Shown: piece after piece, positions 7,589 through 12,118 of the stretch
Position numbering within the stretch: the first letter of the stretch is position 1
Layout of the letters: the number at the start of each line of letters is the position of its first letter
Origin: Thermoplasmata archaeon
Lineage (GTDB): Archaea > Thermoplasmatota > Thermoplasmata > Thermoplasmatales > Thermoplasmataceae
Assembly: GCA_021826795.1 (NCBI GenBank)
Contig: JAKAYM010000046.1
Location: 1-12,118, forward strand
Direction of reading: 5' to 3'
Length of the DNA stretch: 12,118 bases
Program-made: the position numbers and the translations under genes
The notes under the pieces: generated by a model
What the model was told of the DNA's origin: nothing
The model's database searches: none
What the model saw: only the letters and a program-made list of their open reading frames with translations

Positions 7589-8628
7589 GATGAGGCCACC
7601 TGGAAACATTTTTTGTTGTTTACTAGGTCATCGTCCAGAAGAAGGGATAAAGACAGGGAATCCAGATGATATTGATGTTCGTGCCCTATGTATGAAAGTA
7701 TGTTCCCACTTACCTCAGGATCAGATATTCCATGACCTATGAAAACAAGCAGATTTTTATTACTGGAAGAACCATAGGATGCAAGGGCCACACATTTAAC
7801 CGATTTAACAGGCTTTCTGGTTATCCTGGTCATACCATCTTCGTAGAGTGATTCAACGCTTATGTCTATGTCCCTGCCTATTACCGGTCTAAATGTCTTA
7901 TAATTGAAATTTTTAACTCCGAAATGGGACATTTTAAGAACCTCGCTCAGTGAAACCTCCGGTAAAGTTCTGGAATTTGAGAATAATCTGGGGTCAGAGG
8001 TCATTATACCAGGGACATCGGTTATTATCCTTACACTGCAGTTCATTATGGAGGCAAATATCATGGCAGTATAATCGCTTCCACCCCTGCCTACAGTGGT
8101 GATCTGACCATTTTCATTTGAACCATAAAAACCAGGTACTACAGTGATATCCCCGAATACCGTGTTTCTTATTTTTTCGGCGGTCTGTTCTTCAATGTAG
8201 GTTGCATTCCCAAAAACGCTATCTGTAACAATTAATGGTTCTATTATATAAGATATATTATAATTGAAGCCACTGCGTTTCAAAAAACTGTAAACAACGA
8301 CAGTTGACATTCTCTCCCCATATGATATTATCCTGTCACGCAAAGACAAACTTCTCTCAAGTGGGATAAGCGTCTTAAGTTCGTCCCTGAATTTTTCAAG
8401 AAGGTTCTTGACCTCTTCCGGTAAATCTGTAATTGTGATATGCATATTGTAAATATTTTCAATGATGCCTGTGTTTTTTGTCTCATAGGCTTCTATTAAC
8501 ATATTCGTTACATTCTTCAATGCAGATGTAACAATGATGCAATTATGGCAGTCCATCAATTTTTGTTTTATAAGGATTAAATCTTCCTTATTTTTCAATA
8601 TTGATCCACCTATCTTTACAACTTGCAT
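7576..8628 (-). CDS. lysC: Aspartate kinase, short form with one ACT-like region
   Basis: Phosphorylates aspartate with ATP, opening the aspartate-family pathway; its product goes to the enzyme encoded just downstream. At 350 residues it is short for aspartokinases (commonly 400-470). The kinase domain keeps KIGGS (5-9, where most members have KFGGTS or KFGGSS), ISYGERMS (101-108), VGRGGSDYTA (179-188) and TDVPGIMTSDPR (203-214). The usual FGAKVLHPRT segment appears as FGVKNFNYKT (236-245), so the common His is Asn or Tyr here. After residue 275 there is room for only one ACT-like unit (about 275-345), not the tandem pair that binds lysine or threonine in most enzymes. Another amino-acid-kinase role is possible but unlikely, given the asd neighbour. 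Confidence 0.88.
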   Translation of the reverse strand: MQVVKIGGSILKNKEDLILIKQKLMDCHNCIIVTSALKNVTNMLIEAYETKNTGIIENIYNMHITITDLPEEVKNLLEKFRDELKTLIPLERSLSLRDRIISYGERMSTVVVYSFLKRSGFNYNISYIIEPLIVTDSVFGNATYIEEQTAEKIRNTVFGDITVVPGFYGSNENGQITTVGRGGSDYTAMIFASIMNCSVRIITDVPGIMTSDPRLFSNSRTLPEVSLSEVLKMSHFGVKNFNYKTFRPVIGRDIDISVESLYEDGMTRITRKPVKSVKCVALASYGSSSNKNLLVFIGHGISDPEVSGNILSYIGHEHQYHLDSLSLSLLLDDDLVNNKKCFQVASSWIK

Positions 8629-8659
8629 TTTATCACTTTTATTTTGTATGGCACTTCAC

Positions 8660-8688
8660 TATAAATGTTTTATGAAACCATTATATAA
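8660..8688 (-). promoter_or_regulatory. Probable promoter of the lysC-asd operon
   Basis: Two TATA-like elements precede the aspartate kinase start: TTATATAA (8681-8688, about 57 bases upstream) and CATTTATA (8660-8667, about 36 upstream). The farther one would give a leader of about 30 bases that includes GTGAT at 8636-8632, a partial ribosome binding site close to the ATG. Which one is used cannot be decided from sequence alone. Confidence 0.35.
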
Positions 8689-8729
8689 CTAAATGAGGCA
8701 GAGTAATTTATTATACATCCATGTTATAA

Positions 8730-8744
8730 ATTAACACTGTTAAT
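8730..8744. promoter_or_regulatory. 15-base palindrome upstream of lysC-asd, possible operator
   Basis: ATTAACACTGTTAAT has perfect 7-base arms around one central base. The loop is too short for an RNA hairpin, so a dimeric DNA-binding regulator (for example Lrp-like) is the more natural reading. It lies about 45 bases beyond the distal TATA box of lysC and 21 bases past the 3' end of the Fe-S gene. The rest of the 136-base gap (8629-8764) shows no gene and no clear T-run terminator. Confidence 0.3.
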
Positions 8745-8764
8745 AAGGGATTTTTCCATGTATT

Positions 8765-9970
8765 TTATTGGTCTAGAACCATTTTTCCAACGAACTCAGA
8801 AAAATCCATGACCCTGCTGTCATATGCCAGGTTGTTATAGCATAGGGGGCATATGGTAACAATATTATCAGATTTTTTCTTTAAGTCCATATACCTCTGC
8901 ATAGATACCTTTTTTGCAGTATCAGGAAATAGTAGTTCATCGGGACCACCACAGCACATATTCAATTTTCCATGTCTATCCGGCATACTAACATCTGTTA
9001 TGGAATTCAGTATATCCAGTGCCCTGAACCCATTATTATGTAATACCATATGGCATGGCTCCTGAACTGTAATACCTTCTCTGTACTTTCTATAATTAAG
9101 ATTCAGAAGATCAGTGTAATAAACCACCTCAATATGGAAATCCGGAACATATTCAGGATATAGATTTTTAAGCAAATCATATGTATGGGGATCTATCGTT
9201 ATTATTTTCTTTATTCCATTTTTCATAAGGAATTCATATACCTTCCTGGCATATTCACGGAAATCTTCTATGTATCCGAGGTCGTATAGAAACATCCCGG
9301 GATATGGTTCATTCTTTCCCAGATATCCAAATTCGATCCCTGATTTTTTAAGTAAATCCACGATATTCCGCAGATCATTATTCATGGTCTTCATCAGGTT
9401 CCTGTCATAAAAATGCCTTGACAGCCTGATCAGTGGAATATGGTTTTTCATTGCAGATGCAACGCTTCTTACTATATTTTCATCTATATACTTCCTGATT
9501 CTGTTTATGGCCCTTGTATATGGCATCATCTGGTACATATGCCCGGTAATAATCACCGTGCTGCTCCGGGGAAAATCTATATCCTTAGCCCAATCAGCAG
9601 CCTCTTCTTTAAGTCCCAGCGGATTTTCATATTTTAAAATGCTTTCCCTTATGAGATTGGCTACAGGGTTTATATCTCTTTTTACATCACTGACAATGAG
9701 CTCCCTCATGAGTTCACTGACTATACCGGCATTCACACCGGCGGGGCATACATTTACACAGGCATAACAGTCAAGGCAGGAGTAAAAAGAATCACCCAGT
9801 TCCATCTGGGTATCAGGATTCTTCAATGCAAAGTCAGCGAGGATAACCCTTCCCCGGGCACCGAAAACAGAATTGTACCGGTTAGCATCCAGGGTAGGGC
9901 ATACACTCTCACAGAATCCACAGCTGATGCATTTTTCTGTTATGTTTTCAATTTTTTCAATCAGGTTCAT
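8765..9970 (-). CDS. Fe-S oxidoreductase subunit, GlcF/HdrD-like
   Basis: A 401-residue iron-sulfur protein expected to carry electrons from the partner flavoprotein to the respiratory chain. The N-terminus holds two ferredoxin-type [4Fe-4S] motifs, CISCGFCESVCP (Cys14, 17, 20, 24) and CLDCYACVNVCP (Cys65, 68, 71, 75). The C-terminal half has a CCG domain with Cys306 (EPCHM), Cys339-Cys340 (MCCGGPD) and Cys374/Cys377 (CPLC), close to the spacing of the heterodisulfide-reductase cysteine motif. The preceding CCG repeat is present in outline (about 137-290) but has no cysteines: TGHMYQ replaces the first Cys motif, NEPYPG replaces CCG and DPHTYDLL replaces the CxxC region. The start overlaps the end of the flavoprotein gene by 14 bases, so the two are made together. 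The closest roles are the glycolate oxidase or D-lactate dehydrogenase Fe-S subunit. Confidence 0.87.
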   Translation of the reverse strand: MNLIEKIENITEKCISCGFCESVCPTLDANRYNSVFGARGRVILADFALKNPDTQMELGDSFYSCLDCYACVNVCPAGVNAGIVSELMRELIVSDVKRDINPVANLIRESILKYENPLGLKEEAADWAKDIDFPRSSTVIITGHMYQMMPYTRAINRIRKYIDENIVRSVASAMKNHIPLIRLSRHFYDRNLMKTMNNDLRNIVDLLKKSGIEFGYLGKNEPYPGMFLYDLGYIEDFREYARKVYEFLMKNGIKKIITIDPHTYDLLKNLYPEYVPDFHIEVVYYTDLLNLNYRKYREGITVQEPCHMVLHNNGFRALDILNSITDVSMPDRHGKLNMCCGGPDELLFPDTAKKVSMQRYMDLKKKSDNIVTICPLCYNNLAYDSRVMDFSEFVGKMVLDQ

Positions 9971-11369
9971 AAAAAATCTTACCCCTGTTCAGTATATTAT
10001 TGGGATCGAATACCTTTTTGATTGATTTCATGATTTCCAGCGTGTAAAGAGAATCCCTTTCCAAGTATTCCTCATACAGAAGCCGGTTCTTTTCAGTGCC
10101 TATTCCATGCTCTGCGGAAACAGATCCACTGTGTTTTATGGCTACCTTTGCTATATCCATCTGGAGTTTCTCCATCTTTTTTCTTCCATCTTCTGTGTTG
10201 TCCATGAAGATGTTTGCATGAATGTTGCCATCACCAATATGACCAAATAATGTTGCCTTCATCCTGCTATCACTGACACATTTTTCTATTTCCCTCATGG
10301 CACCTGCAAGTTCACTGGATGGGACTATCACGTCACCGATAACAACCAGCTGGTTGTTATTTTCACGTAATGATAACAGGGCAGAATATGCTCCCTTTCT
10401 GGCTGTGTAAATCTCATCCATCCTTGATTGGTCAGTTATTACCATGACATTATCCGTGAATTCTTTCATTATATTTTTTACACTATCTATCTTCCTTTTC
10501 AGGGCTTTTGCAGGACTATCAACATCAATCATGAGAAGAAACTGTGTGTATACTGGTATTTTTATACCCATCCCCTTCCTTATGGAATTGATTGTACCCA
10601 GGTCCATGAACTCTGCAATAAGTGGCGTGATCCCGTTACTTTTTATTTTGTCCATGGATTTTCCAACGCTTTCAATATCCCTATAAAAACCTATGAGCTT
10701 TGCGGTAGCTTCCGGCAAAGGCTCTATTTTCAGTATTGCCTTTGTAATCACTCCAAGTGTTCCCTCGCTGCCGATCATAAGGGCGGTAAGATCATATCCT
10801 GCACTTCTTTTCAGGGTGTATTCACCTGTTCTGATGATATGCCCATCCGGAATGACAACATCCATGCCCAGTACCCATTCCTTGGTTGCGCCATATCTCA
10901 CGGCCCTAAGGCCTCCGGCATTGGTCGATAAGGAACCACCAATAGTTGAGGCTCTGGAACTGGCCGGGTCTGGAGGATAAAAGAAGTTATATTTTTTCAA
11001 TTCCTGGTTCAACGCATCTATTCTAACTCCAGGCTCACAGACAGCATATCTGGAGGATGTATTGATTTCCAGTATTCTATTTAAATTCATGGTGCTTATT
11101 ATAAGACCGTTGAATCCACTGACCGACGAACCTGTGAGCGATGTTCCACCGCTTCGTACCGTTACATCTATTCTGTAGCTATTGCAGACACCCAGAATTT
11201 TTGAAATATCATCCTGTGTATCCGGCAGGCAAATTGCCAGTGGTAATTTACCCTTTATGTAGGAAGCATCCTTCATGAATGGTATTAGCTCTTCCTCTGT
11301 GGTAAGGATCTTTTTCTGTCCTATCTTTGAAATAATTTCTGTTATGGCATCTTTTTCCGCCTTCTGCAT
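9957..11369 (-). CDS. FAD-linked 2-hydroxyacid dehydrogenase (GlcD/D-lactate dehydrogenase type)
   Basis: A 470-residue flavoprotein that oxidises a 2-hydroxy acid (glycolate, D-lactate or similar) and passes electrons to the Fe-S protein encoded next. The N-terminal FAD-binding (PCMH-type) domain has RSGGTSLTG (72-80), PPDPASSRASTIGG (132-145), NAGGLRAVRYG (150-160) and the GSEGTLGVI loop (200-208). The C-terminal FAD-oxidase domain has GHIGDGNIH (376-384) and SAEHGIG (418-424), the histidine motifs at the substrate/metal site, and ends FDPNNILNRGKIF, where most relatives have NPGKI. Length is normal for GlcD. No separate GlcE subunit is visible. A TATA-like box 26 bases upstream of the ATG and the absence of a ribosome binding site indicate a leaderless transcript. 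The substrate cannot be settled from sequence alone. Confidence 0.9.
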   Translation of the reverse strand: MQKAEKDAITEIISKIGQKKILTTEEELIPFMKDASYIKGKLPLAICLPDTQDDISKILGVCNSYRIDVTVRSGGTSLTGSSVSGFNGLIISTMNLNRILEINTSSRYAVCEPGVRIDALNQELKKYNFFYPPDPASSRASTIGGSLSTNAGGLRAVRYGATKEWVLGMDVVIPDGHIIRTGEYTLKRSAGYDLTALMIGSEGTLGVITKAILKIEPLPEATAKLIGFYRDIESVGKSMDKIKSNGITPLIAEFMDLGTINSIRKGMGIKIPVYTQFLLMIDVDSPAKALKRKIDSVKNIMKEFTDNVMVITDQSRMDEIYTARKGAYSALLSLRENNNQLVVIGDVIVPSSELAGAMREIEKCVSDSRMKATLFGHIGDGNIHANIFMDNTEDGRKKMEKLQMDIAKVAIKHSGSVSAEHGIGTEKNRLLYEEYLERDSLYTLEIMKSIKKVFDPNNILNRGKIFYEPD

Positions 11370-11390
11370 GATAAATGTAAATCATTACCA

Positions 11391-11398
11391 TTATTAAG
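11391..11398 (-). promoter_or_regulatory. TATA box of the flavoprotein/Fe-S operon
   Basis: The minus strand reads CTTAATAA here, centred about 26 bases before the ATG at 11369, with no ribosome binding site between. It serves the two-gene operon and lies back to back with the transporter promoter in an 89-base intergenic region. Confidence 0.5.
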
Positions 11399-11430
11399 CC
11401 TTTTTATATTTCTGATTCAGTTTAGAAATG

Positions 11431-11440
11431 TTTATAATAA
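11431..11440 (+). promoter_or_regulatory. TATA box of the MFS transporter
   Basis: TTTATAATAA is centred about 25 bases before the ATG at 11459. No GGTG-type site precedes the ATG, so a leaderless transcript is likely. The two divergent TATA boxes are only about 40 bases apart, so one regulator could govern both directions. Confidence 0.55.
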
Positions 11441-11458
11441 TCACCGGTTTACTGATTT

Positions 11459-12118
11459 ATGGAGACAAACACTGTTGCCGATTATGTTTACACTCATAAC
11501 AATGTTAAAGGCATGTATATGGTTTTAATTGCATCGGCCAGTGTATTTCTGGATGTATGGGATTTGACCGCATTCGGATTTGTGCTTACCTTCTTCAAGG
11601 CTACTTTCCTGCCTACAGGATTAATTCTGGGCCTCTCTGTTGCTGCTGCTAATATAGGTGCCATTGCAGGAGCTATTTTCGGTGGATATCTTACTGACAA
11701 GTTCGGGAGAAAGAGGCTTTTGATTTATAATATGGTTGTTTTCGTGGTTTTCTCATTTCTTATTGCGATTTCTACAGACATATTCCAGTTCATTGCCTTC
11801 AGGCTGATAATGGGATTCTCTATTGGAAGCGATGTGGCAACAGGATTTTCATACATATATGAATACATAAGCAAAAGTCAGAGAAACCGTTACTACTCAC
11901 TCTGGGCATACAGCTTTTCTGTGGTTGCACTTGTTGCGGTAGGTTCTGTATTCCTTCTCACAGGGGAAATCAAAAACGACTCGGTGTGGCGTTATATCTT
12001 CGTAATAGGCGGCATATTTGCAGCCATTATACTTTTACTGAGAACAAAGATTACTGAAACACCTGTATGGTTGTATGGCAGTGGAAAATACAGGGAAACT
12101 AAGGATGTTGAGATCGGA
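11459..12118 (+). CDS. MFS transporter, sugar/organic-acid porter type (3'-partial)
   Basis: A major-facilitator-superfamily carrier; 220 residues are visible and the frame is still open at the window end. Helix 1 carries FLDVWDLTAFGF (31-41), whose Asp pair recalls the D-x-x-D motif of proton-coupled organic-acid and aromatic-acid porters. The loop after helix 2 has DKFGRKR (80-86), the MFS motif A core, and helix 4 begins FRLIMGFSIG (114-123). TETPVWLYGSGK (200-211), after helix 6, matches the E-x-P-x-W-L segment of sugar-porter and phosphate/metabolite symporter branches. About six helices are visible, i.e. the N-terminal half. It is divergent from the hydroxyacid dehydrogenase operon, so uptake of that enzyme's substrate is an attractive but unproven guess. 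The start at 11459 fits the upstream TATA spacing. Confidence 0.88.
   Translation, partial: METNTVADYVYTHNNVKGMYMVLIASASVFLDVWDLTAFGFVLTFFKATFLPTGLILGLSVAAANIGAIAGAIFGGYLTDKFGRKRLLIYNMVVFVVFSFLIAISTDIFQFIAFRLIMGFSIGSDVATGFSYIYEYISKSQRNRYYSLWAYSFSVVALVAVGSVFLLTGEIKNDSVWRYIFVIGGIFAAIILLLRTKITETPVWLYGSGKYRETKDVEIG

Noticed and set aside
7589..7609. ATG at 7609 as the start of asd
   Set aside because: It would place the AGGTGG ribosome binding site inside the gene and add seven residues ahead of the usual family start.
10428..10931. Long plus-strand open frame antisense to the flavoprotein gene
   Set aside because: It is a shadow of the strongly conserved GlcD coding sequence, with no family motifs, no promoter and no ribosome binding site.

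Overview
The window looks like ordinary chromosome from an AT-rich archaeon, most likely of the Thermoplasmatales (Ferroplasma, Acidiplasma, Picrophilus or Cuniculiplasma type). Four things point there: an archaeal-type prolyl-tRNA synthetase, an archaeal/fungal-type aspartate-semialdehyde dehydrogenase, heavy use of ATA for Ile and AGA/AGG for Arg, and TATA-like boxes about 25-27 bases before ATGs with no ribosome binding site (leaderless transcripts). Genes inside transcription units instead carry GGTG-type ribosome binding sites. The genus is an inference from style, not from a database match.

Layout. Positions 1-2776 (+) hold two tandem paralogous APC-superfamily permeases; the first has lost its N-terminus to the window edge. 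Positions 2818-3378 (-) hold a small protein with a probable PUA-like (EVE/ASCH-like) fold. It is transcribed away from a TDT/TehA-SLAC1-type anion transporter at 3475-4512 (+), with about 96 bases shared between the two starts. Next on the + strand are prolyl-tRNA synthetase (about 4540-5931) and, one base after its stop, a phosphoserine-phosphatase-like HAD enzyme (5933-6574). The HAD gene runs tail-to-tail, with a 9-base overlap, into a minus-strand aspartate-pathway operon of aspartate kinase (7576-8628) and aspartate-semialdehyde dehydrogenase (6566-7588), which themselves overlap by 13 bases. A 136-base gap follows, holding a 15-base palindrome. Then comes a second minus-strand operon, 8765-11369: a GlcD/D-lactate-dehydrogenase-type flavoprotein followed by a GlcF/HdrD-like iron-sulfur protein, overlapping by 14 bases. 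A leaderless MFS transporter (11459 to the window end) is transcribed divergently from it.

How the genes fit together. The window reads as amino-acid and organic-acid metabolism: uptake (two APC permeases, a TDT carrier, an MFS carrier), the first two steps of the aspartate family (Lys/Thr/Met), a probable serine-forming phosphatase, proline charging of tRNA, and oxidation of a 2-hydroxy acid such as D-lactate or glycolate into the respiratory chain. I see no mobile element, CRISPR array, tRNA or rRNA, and no clear break in composition. No intergenic stretch exceeds about 140 bases. I did not find a convincing new multi-gene system. The items most worth a second look are the orphan PUA-like protein, the Fe-S subunit whose first CCG domain has lost all its cysteines, and the short single-ACT aspartate kinase.
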